From the NCBI RefSeq assembly GCF_001908275.1, contig NZ_CP018620.1, positions 496,001 to 560,000 of the forward strand: 64,000 nt of DNA, written 5' to 3'. The notes beneath the pieces were generated by a model that was not told where the DNA came from, ran no database searches, and worked only from the letters and a program-made list of their open reading frames with translations. This document shows positions 26,201-34,215 of the stretch, piece by piece. A program made the position numbers and the translations under genes. The stretch is from Paenibacillus xylanexedens. GTDB lineage: Bacteria > Bacillota > Bacilli > Paenibacillales > Paenibacillaceae. Positions within the stretch are counted from its first letter, which is position 1. Each line of letters starts with the position of its first letter.

Positions 26201-27301
26201 CATGAATTGGACCTGTTTATTATTCTCATATCCAGCATTCGTTGGTGGATCTATATCCAGTAAGTATATTGCGATATCCTCCTGATCTTTGACAGAAAGC
26301 ATCTTGAAATCAGGCTCAGTGATGAATTGTTCATCGCGCAGTAATGCAATCATATCTTGGATAAAATCATTGCTGTTACCCCGATCTGCTTCTTTCTTCA
26401 GTTCGTTATACTTGGTCAGCGGTGTATCCTTATTAAAGAACGCATCAAACGCAGTTTGAACCTGGGATACTGTTTCATAACCGTTTTGCGGCTTATGATC
26501 AATCATCCACTGTGCAAGTTCTTCTCTCTTTTGATTATCGTCTTCAATATCTTCCATCTTCTCCATCTGAACTGGAAAAGGGACTATACTGGGGTCCATG
26601 GCACTCATCATTCTGGTCATTCGATTATGTTTCATCATGGAGTCAAGTGCTACGTTCATACCTGATAAATCATTAGCAGTATTAATTGGTCGATATTCCT
26701 CGATTAATGTTTTCATCAAAGTAAGCTGTGAAACATAAGATACAAAAACTTGTGATCTGTTTATGGAAGCTCCAAACATAGCAATATTCTTAAACAATGG
26801 CTTATCAGCACCACTCAATATGCTGTAGCCAACACTGGCCTCAACCATGTACTGCGCTTCGTCGAAAGGTAGAAAGCCTTCTGCCTGACTATACAGACCA
26901 TAGATCTCATCCAAAAGGTCCTGAGCATTATCTTCATTCATAAATTTAGGGATTTTTGACAAGTTATATAACACTGAGAAAACATACTCAACTTGGCTTT
27001 GACTCTCATAATCCGTTTCCCGTGGCAGCAAAAAAATCATTCCTCGTGCCAATTCTTTCTTCTGTTCATCATTCAGCAGGTCATAAGTGGTGGAGATATC
27101 GGTCATATCTATTAAACTGCCGCTCTCCAACAAGCTTTGAACATCTGAAATAGCTACATCGATATCATCATCTGAACTTCTGATGTAGTTAAGTTGGTCC
27201 AACGGAGTAACCGGGTCAGCACTTGCAACACCACCCACGCTAACCACCTGTAATAACAAAACCGCAATTAAAAGGCAGCTTATCAGCTTTCTGTAATTCA
27301 T
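23279..27301 (-). CDS. large S-layer-homology (SLH) surface protein
   Basis: A 1340-residue secreted protein. A signal peptide of about 28 residues (hydrophobic core LISCLLIAVLLLQVV, ending VASADP) is followed by an N-terminal part of about 840 residues containing several divergent repeats, each with a pattern such as LAQWMIDHKPQNGYETVSQVQTAFDAFF, or ADLILELRPIGGYVSYNAIQTAFNKFF. Next come a Pro/Thr/Ser-Gly linker near residue 870, a mixed domain of about 250 residues, and three to four SLH modules (TRAQMAAMLAR, THWATNEIQKAQSAGIMNG, LTRAEAVKVLNVLFN) that bind pyruvylated cell-wall polymer. The protein ends after a fourth partial SLH module (THWAYADIEAAAQK). It should be displayed on the cell wall; function of the repeats is unknown. 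Confidence 0.88.
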   Translation of the reverse strand: MNYRKLISCLLIAVLLLQVVSVGGVASADPVTPLDQLNYIRSSDDDIDVAISDVQSLLESGSLIDMTDISTTYDLLNDEQKKELARGMIFLLPRETDYESQSQVEYVFSVLYNLSKIPKFMNEDNAQDLLDEIYGLYSQAEGFLPFDEAQYMVEASVGYSILSGADKPLFKNIAMFGASINRSQVFVSYVSQLTLMKTLIEEYRPINTANDLSGMNVALDSMMKHNRMTRMMSAMDPSIVPFPVQMEKMEDIEDDNQKREELAQWMIDHKPQNGYETVSQVQTAFDAFFNKDTPLTKYNELKKEADRGNSNDFIQDMIALLRDEQFITEPDFKMLSVKDQEDIAIYLLDIDPPTNAGYENNKQVQFMVQVALKALEVIREIDGPNAITALDEFYKKQAKRVDYFKEPDAEGEYYRLIDTYLTSSEMDKWMTKYRYAIRLKGKESISRVVKFTDTAVERTPYLNQALTEAEVLESLEQLRSIQKDVEKYNSDYPESPLDAFPLNFAEIDTLTDEYKQQLADLILELRPIGGYVSYNAIQTAFNKFFPDDNESDPLTVLNTAKSNSNIAAMRVAMEDPDLGITLPNGYGALSLQVRDFIAGFLIEYVNKDYKNKEQVQYMMELAVLAQSIWEQRELSVLQNKLDLLAQQLVDGPDHFINDQQTYVLRSIGQQHLERSKVDKGVLAYNYLHLVAFERLEGVSKGDIVDPDIVLNLLSMPIDSFEQATSIPRMDQWLDKAMKDQIKGEAFFSKYKFNLRGALDLSKRAELSPEGQKELAEWVLNEQDSYEDVGNLQNVFNRFFTAPNVKGNDINNTLTGLDSTMEISFDNKLHWIDVAFIQKMDLSGNKTVWVRYNAISDELPGRAVKFVFTQNGDSSTDNGNTPTPNPGGSTGGGSSTTTPVTSTPAPTTKQEQIVVDVNGTNGTNLTKTPITRTTETNGTIKDLVKMTEAIAKESVEKAKKLNMNTARIVIPDTKDSVSETRIELPKAAVKELNDGSLKLEISTENVVISVPTNSIAGFDQDLYFRVVPLKKESERKEVEERAKKEQLIQQVAPNTNVRVLARPVEIDTNMQSREVTLTLPLRDSLPTDLDARQQALDNLAIYIEHSDGTKELIQGKLVQLADNSEGIEFTVTKFSTFTLVVVDGLKVSQGTHQPYIQGFGADFRPDAFVTRAQMAAMLARNLPTEAASSANSVSYKDVSATHWATNEIQKAQSAGIMNGMSATQFAPEGSITRAQMATIAYRWTQQQASATTVNGTAVSFTDVFADLWAAEAIAYVQSAGLMVGYNDGTFKPDSKLTRAEAVKVLNVLFNRTPLTGAATPTFSDVPATHWAYADIEAAAQK

Positions 27302-27420
27302 GTACTTGATCCTCCCTGTCTCATGTTTTTTACATATAAATTCAATCCCTCTGATACGTAAGGCCTATTGTAGTGCACTGCGATAAACAGAATCTAAACA
27401 AAAAGAGTAAATAAAAGGAA

Positions 27421-27460
27421 AAAGATCCATCCTGTAGTATAAAAACAGGATAGATCTCAA
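27421..27460 (-). terminator. terminator
   Basis: On the minus strand AGATCTATCCTGT pairs with ACAGGATGGATCT, one mismatch, followed by TTTTT, after the dehydrogenase gene ending at 27530. Confidence 0.8.
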
Positions 27461-27529
27461 CTTTTTTCGCCATATTTCATCATTTTATTTTTAAAAAAGT
27501 ATTCTTTTGGACCTATATAACTCCAGCTC

Positions 27530-28273
27530 TTAAATCAAGGTGTACCCGCCATCCACATACAATGTGCTGCCCGTCGTGAATGTATTGGTCATCAGATACG
27601 TAACTGTATGTGCAATTTCTTCATTGTAGCCAACCCGCTTGAGTAGAGACAGCTTCTCATAATCTTTAAAATGATCACCACGCGCCGTTCCTTCTTGCCC
27701 CTCCCGCCAGATGGTTCCGGGGGATACAACATTCACACGAACCGGTGATAGTTCCACCGCGAGTGCTTTACCCAGGCTCTCAATTGCACCGTTACATGCA
27801 GCGTAGGAAGCACCGCCATCCAATGGACGCTGGCTGAATCCACCAGACATTAAGGTGATCGAGCCGGAAACTGAAAGAGACGGCGCAGCGTATTTAGCCG
27901 CAAAGTATTGGGGCCAGAACTTGCCTTTGAAGCAACTCTCTGCTGTCTCCCGATCTGAAGTCAGTGGTCCTCGAGTGTAGGCTGCTCCTGGTGTGAAGAG
28001 ATGATCGAACGTTCCGATTCGGGCGAAAAATGCTTCGAGTTGCTGTTCATCCTGATTGTCCAATACATGAACTTCCACCACCGTTTCTCCAGCGATGCCT
28101 GTGCCCACAGCCTTCGTAATATGTTCCCTTGCTTCCTCCAGTCTGGACGCCGATCTTCCTGCAATAATCACATCCGCACCTGCGGCAGCTGCCTGAATTG
28201 CCGTAGCCAGTCCGATGCCCGAGCTCCCTCCGATAACAACGACCCTTTTATTCTCCAATGTATACTGATTCAT
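27530..28273 (-). CDS. SDR family oxidoreductase
   Basis: A 247-residue short-chain dehydrogenase with GGSSGIG at residues 15-21, AGRSASR after the second strand (NADP preference), NNAG replaced by TPGAAYT, a Ser in LMSGGFSQRP and the YAACN segment in place of the usual YxxxK. The last point is odd: the Tyr is kept (ASYAACNGAIE) but the Lys four residues on is Asn, so activity may be changed or lost. It is divergent from the HxlR regulator gene and is probably its target through the palindrome at 28380. Confidence 0.82.
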   Translation of the reverse strand: MNQYTLENKRVVVIGGSSGIGLATAIQAAAAGADVIIAGRSASRLEEAREHITKAVGTGIAGETVVEVHVLDNQDEQQLEAFFARIGTFDHLFTPGAAYTRGPLTSDRETAESCFKGKFWPQYFAAKYAAPSLSVSGSITLMSGGFSQRPLDGGASYAACNGAIESLGKALAVELSPVRVNVVSPGTIWREGQEGTARGDHFKDYEKLSLLKRVGYNEEIAHTVTYLMTNTFTTGSTLYVDGGYTLI

Positions 28274-28379
28274 CTATGATCATCCTCTCATCTCCGGTGA
28301 TGTAAGTGCTTGTGCTCTCACGTTGTGTTCATTATTCATGAAATGAAGGACGTTGAATAGTACGCATTTACATCGTACC

Positions 28380-28399
28380 TAGTACGAATATTCGTACTA
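28380..28399. promoter_or_regulatory. HxlR operator candidate
   Basis: TAGTACGAATATTCGTACTA is a perfect 20-base palindrome in the divergent intergenic region. Another related half site, TAGTACG...CGTACCTA, lies just left (about 28356-28382). Confidence 0.65.
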
Positions 28400-28514
28400 T
28401 TGGGACGGGATTACGAGGGCTATCCCCCCTCTTTTCACAGAGTCGATCAAGCAGAGATAGAGAAAATCCGGTATGATGGAGATACATATAGACATATAAA
28501 TCGAGGTGTTTACT

Positions 28515-28889
28515 ATGAATTTACAAGAACCAAGGTTACAGGGAGTACTGACAACACTGGAGACCATTAATGGGAAGTGGAAACCCCTTATCTTGTTTAT
28601 TTTATTAAAGGAAGGTACGAAGCGATTCGGTGAACTACGACGCATGATTCCTGATGTATCTCAGGGCACGTTAACGAAACAACTGCGTGAACTGGAGCAG
28701 GATCAAATTATTGTGCGCACGCTCTATGGTGATGTTCCACCAAAGGTAGAATACAGCCTGTCCGAACACGGCCAGACCATCGGTACGTTATTGGACGGCA
28801 TGTGTGGTTGGGGCAAAGCACATCTGAACTACCTGAACAGCACACAAGGTGCCATCAAGGGTAAAAATAACGCGAACGAAGCGACCTGA
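28515..28889 (+). CDS. HxlR family transcriptional regulator
   Basis: A 124-residue winged-helix regulator. The HxlR signature is visible: [67 protein letters not shown], here cited by segments [11 protein letters not shown] at about residue 23, [14 protein letters not shown] and VEYSLSEHG. HxlR proteins bind palindromes in divergent promoters and often respond to reactive carbonyls or quinones. The ATG at 28515 is chosen because GAGG lies 8 bases before it. Divergent from the dehydrogenase gene. Confidence 0.85.
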   Translation: MNLQEPRLQGVLTTLETINGKWKPLILFILLKEGTKRFGELRRMIPDVSQGTLTKQLRELEQDQIIVRTLYGDVPPKVEYSLSEHGQTIGTLLDGMCGWGKAHLNYLNSTQGAIKGKNNANEAT

Positions 28890-28916
28890 ACGACAACTAT
28901 ACAATGGAACTTCACA

Positions 28917-28984
28917 GCAAAAAAAACGAGAGACAGATCACCTGATATCAGGCATATCCGCATCCCGTCTTTGTCACATCACAT
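28917..28984 (-). terminator. possible terminator of the glycerate kinase operon
   Basis: The minus strand has GACGGGA with a partial partner TCTCTCGTT, a central CCTGATATCAGG palindrome and a run of T; position is just past the glycerate kinase stop. The stem is imperfect. Confidence 0.4.
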
Positions 28985-29021
28985 TCCAATCCGGCCCCAT
29001 ACGATCCCGATGGTCGCTGAC

Positions 29022-30179
29022 CTAAGAAAGTAGACCCAGCTTCAGTACTCTTGCAATATTCTCGGCGGTACGTTCCACATTCTCCGGGCCTTCTCGCAAC
29101 AGTCGTTCCAGATTTGCTGCCCCAGGCACAATACCAAATATGGCATCAATGCCTTCCGCGTAGAGGGTGTCGATCCCTTCGCCCACACAGCCTGCAAGAG
29201 CAATCACAGGTTTACCCACTTCCTTGGCTGCCCGAGCAACACCATAGGGGGTCTTGCCAAATTTCGTTTGGAAGTCAATACCACCTTCGCCCGTAAATAC
29301 CACATCCGCAGTAATCAACTTTTCACGCAACTCAGTATATTCAATGACAATCTCAATCCCTTTACGTAACACAGCCTGTGTAAAAATCAAAAGTCCCGCG
29401 CCCAACCCTCCAGCCGCTCCGGCTCCTTGTACATCTCGGATATCTTTATGAAGTTGCTGTTTCACCACATCTGCATAATGGGACAGATTCGCATCCAGCT
29501 GTTCAACCATCTCTGGAGTAGCCCCTTTTTGTGGTCCAAACACCCTTGATGCGCCATGCTCCCCACATAGGGGATTGGTCACATCACAGGCCACAATGAA
29601 CTCCACTTCTTGCAAACGCTCATCCAGACCAGATACATCAATCTGAGCCAGTTGATCCAAAGCCCCGCCCCCACGCGCAAGCGGCTGACCCTCTGCATCC
29701 AGAAACTTCACACCAAGCGCTTCAGCCATGCCAGCCCCACCATCGTTGGTCGCACTACCACCAATGCCAATGATGATCTTGCGTATGCCAAGGTCCAGAC
29801 ATGCGCGAATCAACTCGCCTGTTCCATAGGTTGTCGTCCGGAGCGGGTCCCGGGTCTCCTTGGTAACCAAGTGAATGCCGCTGGCCGATGCCATCTCGAT
29901 GGCCGCCGTTGTTCCGCCACCCAGAATGCCATACTGTGCAGTGACTGTCTGACCCAATGGTCCGCTGACCTCTTGCTGGTGAAGGACACCGCCGGAAGCG
30001 TCCACAAGGGACTGCACCGTACCTTCCCCACCATCTGCCATAGGTACATGAATATAGCGTGCCGTCGGGTATATTTTACGCAAACCTTTTTCCATCGCGA
30101 TACATACTTCTTTTGCTGTCATGCTTTCTTTGAACGAATCCGGTGCCAGAACAAATGTCTTCTCTCTAGTCTCTCTCAT
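29022..30179 (-). CDS. glycerate kinase (GarK/GlxK family)
   Basis: A 385-residue kinase that phosphorylates glycerate, feeding it into lower glycolysis. Family marks are APDSFKESMTAKEV at the N-terminus, PMADGGEGTVQSLV near residue 47, the GIGGSATNDGGAGMAEALG glycine-rich loop near 140, GAAGGLGAGL near 258 and the FTGEGGIDFQTKFGKTPYGVA segment near 295, all of the glycerate kinase type 1 family. It is the second gene in an operon with the Lrp-type gene, separated by 3 bases, so that regulator probably controls it. Confidence 0.92.
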   Translation of the reverse strand: MRETREKTFVLAPDSFKESMTAKEVCIAMEKGLRKIYPTARYIHVPMADGGEGTVQSLVDASGGVLHQQEVSGPLGQTVTAQYGILGGGTTAAIEMASASGIHLVTKETRDPLRTTTYGTGELIRACLDLGIRKIIIGIGGSATNDGGAGMAEALGVKFLDAEGQPLARGGGALDQLAQIDVSGLDERLQEVEFIVACDVTNPLCGEHGASRVFGPQKGATPEMVEQLDANLSHYADVVKQQLHKDIRDVQGAGAAGGLGAGLLIFTQAVLRKGIEIVIEYTELREKLITADVVFTGEGGIDFQTKFGKTPYGVARAAKEVGKPVIALAGCVGEGIDTLYAEGIDAIFGIVPGAANLERLLREGPENVERTAENIARVLKLGLLS

Positions 30180-30182
30180 ATC

Positions 30183-30617
30183 TTAAAGGAGAACACGGTT
30201 TTCCATAATATTTTTCATGCTGATATGGGATTTGGAGGGTCCCAGCTTCACCAGTGAATCCTGAAATTCGGCAAGTTCTTCAATGGACGCCGTCTGTACC
30301 TTGATCAGATAGTTATACTCACCGCTAATCCGATAGACATCCGTGACTTCGATGGCCTGTTCACAGAACTGGACCAATTCGTCGCAATGCTCTGTTTTGA
30401 GTAAAATAAACGTCGTGGTTCCACGGTTCAATTGTGCCAGATTATAGATGGTCGAATATCCCGTTATTACACCTCTCTCCTCCAGTTTCAGAATTCTTTC
30501 CTTAACCGAAGGTTGGGACATGTTAATTTCTTTGCTTATCTGTGCAATGGGGATACGTGCATGATGTTGCAGCAAGCGCATAATCTGCTGATCGATTTCA
30601 TCTATCATGTGTTCCAT
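30183..30617 (-). CDS. Lrp/AsnC family transcriptional regulator
   Basis: A 144-residue Lrp-type regulator. The N-terminal helix-turn-helix is IDQQIMRLLQHHARIPIAQISKEINMSQPSVKERILKLEERGVI (residues about 7-50), followed by a RAM domain with the VYRISGEYNYLIKVQTASIEELAEF segment. The start at 30617 has GGAGG 7 bases before it. The stop lies 3 bases from the glycerate kinase ATG, so both come from one transcript and are probably autoregulated by this protein; the effector (an amino acid or small acid) is unknown. Confidence 0.88.
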   Translation of the reverse strand: MEHMIDEIDQQIMRLLQHHARIPIAQISKEINMSQPSVKERILKLEERGVITGYSTIYNLAQLNRGTTTFILLKTEHCDELVQFCEQAIEVTDVYRISGEYNYLIKVQTASIEELAEFQDSLVKLGPSKSHISMKNIMENRVLL

Positions 30618-30778
30618 TTGTAAGACCTCCGAGTCGTCGACTTATTTAATAAGGTTTTTCTAATGAATTAGCTAAAAATAGTTAGATTTCATCTCATTAT
30701 ATCCTTTGATATTGTATGGTTCCAATGCGATATCAACCCTATAATTTAGAATACAATCTGAAAAAGGAGCGATGTAAT

Positions 30779-31246
30779 GTGAGTGTTATTGGACTTGCAC
30801 ATGTAGCCATTCAGGCTCGTAATTACGAAGATACTCTGGCGTTTTATACAAAAGTATTGGGATTCAAGGTCGGTCACTCCTGGAGTTTGCCTTCCTTTCA
30901 CATTACCGAGGCATGTATGCTGATCTCTCCGGATCAGCGCACCTGTATTGAGGTATTTGACCCAAAAGCCGTCATTCCCGCCGAGGGTGAACCTGCCACC
31001 TCTCCTGAAGCGGTCCGGCACGGCGCACTGTTACATTTCGCCTTTTACGTGCATGATGTAGAAGATATCTATCAGCGAGCGCTCGCCCATGGAGCCAAGG
31101 CCTACGTTGAACCGGATTGGATATCGCTTGGCGAACCTGCACTTCGGGTTAGAAATGCGCTCGTCCACAGTCCGAATGGTGAAGTGATCGAATTCCTTGA
31201 AGAGGTTGATTTTGACCGATCCTCATCCTCACCATCATCTATATGA
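30779..31246 (+). CDS. VOC family protein (glyoxalase/bleomycin-resistance-type)
   Basis: A 155-residue vicinal-oxygen-chelate fold protein with two beta-alpha-beta-beta-beta modules: LAHVAIQARNYEDTLAFYTKVLGFKVG at the start and LLHFAFYVHDVEDIYQRALAHGAKAYVEP later, ending NSPNGEVIEFLEE-like. His in HVAIQ, Glu in IEVF and Glu in IEFLEE could bind a metal. The substrate is unknown. Start is GTG at 30779, 9 bases after GGAG; upstream codons lack family similarity. Confidence 0.85.
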   Translation: MSVIGLAHVAIQARNYEDTLAFYTKVLGFKVGHSWSLPSFHITEACMLISPDQRTCIEVFDPKAVIPAEGEPATSPEAVRHGALLHFAFYVHDVEDIYQRALAHGAKAYVEPDWISLGEPALRVRNALVHSPNGEVIEFLEEVDFDRSSSSPSSI

Positions 31247-31257
31247 AGTACACAAAC

Positions 31258-31295
31258 AGCCTGTTGCCTCGTCATTCGTGGCAGCAGGCTATTTC
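31258..31295. terminator. terminator
   Basis: AGCCTGTTGCC pairs with GGCAGCAGGCT (one bulge) around an 11-base loop, between the converging VOC gene and the frameshifted hydrolase gene. Confidence 0.7.
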
Positions 31296-31337
31296 ATGGT
31301 TCGATTTCCTTGGCAAGCATCAGCACACACACCTACC

Positions 31338-31894
31338 CTACTCTTGCTCTGCATTCCCCAGCGTATACTCGCTTAATTTCCCTTCATAAACCAGTTGCAA
31401 TCGTTCACTCTGGCGAAAATCATCCGGTGTCACCAGCGCAGGCAGCTTGTTCCACAGTTTGATTCCCGAACGCTGTAGAATCTCGGCTACAAATTGGGAG
31501 CAGAAGTAGGAGTTGCTGAACTCCACCGGCTCCTTGAGCGTAATGCCGATCACGCCGAGCAGATTGTACATATATTTCTGGCGGCTGCGGATGAAGATGT
31601 GCAGCACACGTTTCATCTTTTCCACTTCCCGATCCGTCACCTGAAGCTTGTATATGACACATGTGGTATTGGGATACTTGCTGTATGTACCTGTCTGAAT
31701 ATTTTCCTTCACAAAGCGCCGCCATTCAGCGGATTGCTCGGATGCTTGCGGCCGAAGCTGTACAGCTCGGTTAACTCCCGGTCAAATGAGATCGATGCGT
31801 GATTATATGGCGCTCGGGTATAGCTTTGAATAACCTTAGTAAACAGCGTTCCTGTATTCGTAAGCAGGATATAGATGGAGCGTTCATCTGTCAT
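31338..31894 (-). pseudogene. YiiX-like (permuted papain-fold) protein gene, frameshifted
   Basis: Two adjacent frames make one protein of about 185 residues. Frame one starts at ATG 31894 (AAGGGG 10 bases upstream) and carries the catalytic-His-like APYNHASISFD; it stops at 31709. Frame two, from about 31715, carries KENIQTGTYSKYPNTTC and the Cys motif YFCSQFVAEILQRSGI; it ends at 31338. The join in the sequence AATGGCGGCGCTTTGTGAAGG is off by one base. His first and Cys later is the order of permuted NlpC/P60 (YiiX-type) hydrolases. The second part could also restart at a GTG overlapping the stop, which would give two coupled proteins, but a frameshift is more likely. Confidence 0.65.
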
Positions 31895-31990
31895 AGCAAA
31901 ATTTCCCCTTATCAAGTTGGCACTATTCCTTCATAATAACATAGGTACCCTATAATGGAATCTTACTTTGAATAAGCAGGTGATCGGTAC

Positions 31991-32908
31991 GTGAGCAGTT
32001 CACTCTTTACACTAACGTTAATCTTCACAGCTTTACTTGTGATACATATCGTGTACAAAATTATTGCAAAACTTCAGCCAAGCAAAGACTATTCAGGCAT
32101 CGGCCAAAAAATCAAAACCTGGTGGGGTATGTTTGTGATCTTCTGCCTCGCTACCCTTTTTAACCCCATCGTGTCCCTCATCTCCCTTATGGTGCTTGCA
32201 TTCTTCTCACTTAAAGAATACTTCTCCATGATTCGCAGTACACGCAAAGCCGACCGCAGGCTGTTCCTCTGGGCCTATCTGGCGATTCCGGTTCAGTTTT
32301 ACTGGATCTACATTGGATGGTATGGCATGTTTATCGTGTTTATTCCACTATATGTGTTCCTGGTGCTGCCCTTGCCACGCCTGATTAACAAAGGTACGGT
32401 CGGTTTCCTGCGCAGTGTCAGCTCCACACAATGGGGATTGATGCTGATGGTGTTTGGGCTGAGCCACCTAGCCTATTTTCCATTTGCCACACCGGAGTAC
32501 GGGTCCAAGCTGATGTTGTTCCTGGTCGTGTTAACACAGCTTAATGATGTGGTGCACTATCTGGTCTCTCTCTATCTGGGCAAACGAAAAGTGGTGCCTA
32601 CCGCCAATCCTTTTGTCACCTGGGAAGGGTTCGCGTGTGCATTTATTGTAACGACAGCAACGTCTTATTTTATCCATCCCTACCTGACGCCATTTGATTG
32701 GAAATTCTCGCTGTTCATCGGGGTGTTGATCAGTCTGGCCGGATTCTTCGGCAGTCTGACGGTGTCTGTACTGAAGCGCGATCTGTTAATTGGAGATGAC
32801 AACAAGTTCGATTCGCTCAAAAAAAGCTACCTGAGCCGGGTCGACAGCCTGACCTATACCTCGCCGGTTATGTTCCACGTGGTCCGTTATTTCTTTGACT
32901 TTATGTAG
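31991..32908 (+). CDS. CdsA-like phosphatidate cytidylyltransferase family protein
   Basis: A 305-residue membrane protein with about eight transmembrane segments. The C-terminal signature SVLKRDLLIGDDNKFDSLKKSYLSRVDSL follows the CDP-diglyceride synthase pattern SxxKRxxxxKDxxxxxPGHGGxxDRxD only loosely: KRD and RVDSL are kept but the PGHGG loop is replaced by KKSYLS. It therefore resembles the YnbB-type relatives of CdsA, whose substrates are uncertain. Start is GTG at 31991, after AGCAGGTGATC. It stands alone with a terminator after it. Confidence 0.8.
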   Translation: MSSSLFTLTLIFTALLVIHIVYKIIAKLQPSKDYSGIGQKIKTWWGMFVIFCLATLFNPIVSLISLMVLAFFSLKEYFSMIRSTRKADRRLFLWAYLAIPVQFYWIYIGWYGMFIVFIPLYVFLVLPLPRLINKGTVGFLRSVSSTQWGLMLMVFGLSHLAYFPFATPEYGSKLMLFLVVLTQLNDVVHYLVSLYLGKRKVVPTANPFVTWEGFACAFIVTTATSYFIHPYLTPFDWKFSLFIGVLISLAGFFGSLTVSVLKRDLLIGDDNKFDSLKKSYLSRVDSLTYTSPVMFHVVRYFFDFM

Positions 32909-32950
32909 CAACAGAACAGATAGTTCGGCGATCTTGTAATCATGTATGTC

Positions 32951-32977
32951 AAAAAAAGCAGCCCAAGTGGCTGCTTT
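32951..32977. terminator. bidirectional terminator
   Basis: AAAGCAGCC pairs with GGCTGCTTT around a 5-base loop, between converging CdsA-like and lipoprotein genes. Confidence 0.8.
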
Positions 32978-33020
32978 CCCTGTTCAACAGGCTCCAGACG
33001 GAGCCTTCATGATATGTCTG

Positions 33021-33599
33021 CTACTTCAACGTAATTTCTTTCTCGGACATGATTTCGTTCCCCTCATCATTGGTGAAGACAAATGTCGCTTTGCCGCGCT
33101 CACCCTTCATCTCATCCGAGTAGATAAATCCAGAGAATTGTCCATTACCGCTAAAGTAAAACCCCTCTTCACCATTTCCACCATGTTCAATGGCTTCCTG
33201 TAGCGAATTCACAATCGTCACCGTGTTGGACGTCCATCTCATCTCCGTTAGTGTATATCCCTTCGGAACTTGTTTAATTCCAAAATCAAAGCTGTTACCC
33301 TCGCTCGGTTTCTCGGACTGGTCAATGACGATATCAATCTGCTCCGACGGTTCCGTGGATTCCGATTGCGCCGTAGGCTTGCCCTCATTACCACTCGCAC
33401 TACCTTGATCATTGTCATTCTTCGCATCCGCATTTGGAACAGAGCTTTCCCCAGCTTCCTCTATGGGTTGCTTCGATTGTGGATAGGCATGCTCCTGAAC
33501 CGATTCATTATTATTCTTGGCACCACAGGCACTCGTCAGCAGCAAGATACATAAGGCAGATACCCAGAGCACAGATGTATTTGTATTGAATTTCATCAT
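33021..33599 (-). CDS. small lipoprotein of unknown function
   Basis: A 192-residue lipoprotein. The hydrophobic stretch VLWVSALCILLLTSACG ends in a lipobox, so Cys becomes the lipid-modified N-terminus. Residues about 35-100 are a low-complexity acidic/Ser/Gln linker; the last 90 residues (FDFGIKQVPKGYTLTEMRWTSN to GNEIMSEKEITLK) look like a beta-rich domain. I do not recognise it. GGAGGGAG lies before the ATG pair at 33596-33599. It lies next to the IS3 element but is intact. Confidence 0.7.
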   Translation of the reverse strand: MMKFNTNTSVLWVSALCILLLTSACGAKNNNESVQEHAYPQSKQPIEEAGESSVPNADAKNDNDQGSASGNEGKPTAQSESTEPSEQIDIVIDQSEKPSEGNSFDFGIKQVPKGYTLTEMRWTSNTVTIVNSLQEAIEHGGNGEEGFYFSGNGQFSGFIYSDEMKGERGKATFVFTNDEGNEIMSEKEITLK

Positions 33600-33620
33600 T
33601 GGAACTCCCTCCATGTTCAT

Positions 33621-33827
33621 CTAAAGTAATAAGCATGATGCATTAATTCCAAAGAACGCTTTGCACTCAGCACCTTCTTTAGTAATCACTACACCCTATC
33701 GTCCCTCATAAAGATCCATAATATTATGTAAATACCTCAAAAAGTTAATCATCATCGTGAAATACAGCAACCACTACCAAACTGTTCATTAAAAATTTGC
33801 ATGGTTAAACAGACTTTAAAGTAACCT
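33621..33827. other. spacer before IS element
   Basis: AT-rich sequence without a convincing gene; it ends in the target duplication CCT (33825-33827) of the IS3-family element. Confidence 0.4.
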
Positions 33828-33898
33828 TGGAGCTAGAATAAAAAGTGGACACCCATTAACGGACAGAAGGATAATAAGACTAACGGAGGTGTGTCCAC

Positions 33899-34215
33899 AT
33901 GGGAGAACAACGGCAACGATACGATGAAGAATTTAAAAAGCAAACGGTCAAGTTTATTCAAGAACAGACGAAGACACTCAGTGATCTGGCGGAAGAGCTT
34001 AACATCCCGAAAAGTACGTTACATCAATGGACGAGCCAATATCGTGAGCTCAAAAACGAACCTGCTGCCAGTATGGACCGAGTTAAGGAACTTGAAGCAG
34101 AGCTGAAAGAGATGCGTCGTATACTCCAAGAGAAAGAACATCGACTTGCCGATACGGGAGAGGAACTGGCTATTGTAAAAAAGCGGTGCACATATTCAGC
34201 AAACCAAAGAACTGA
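33899..34215 (+). pseudogene. IS3 orfA (DNA-binding transposase subunit), frameshifted
   Basis: Codes for a helix-turn-helix protein of about 100 residues: YDEEFKKQTVKFIQEQTKTLSDLAEELNIPKSTLHQWTSQYREL plus a leucine-zipper-like coiled coil (RVKELEAELKEMRRILQEKE), seen in separate segments. At the run of A at 34177-34182 the frame changes: the expected ending AVHIFSKPKN followed by a stop at 34213-34215 lies in a different frame, while the uncorrected frame runs on to 34390. The A-run is also a possible slippery site (A AAA AAG), so programmed frameshifting cannot be ruled out. It overlaps the start of orfB. Confidence 0.75.

Noticed and set aside
32871..32886. TGTTCCACGTGGTCCG inside the CdsA-like gene, resembling parS
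   Set aside because: The left half matches but the right half does not (GGTCCG in place of GAAACA), and it is inside a coding region.
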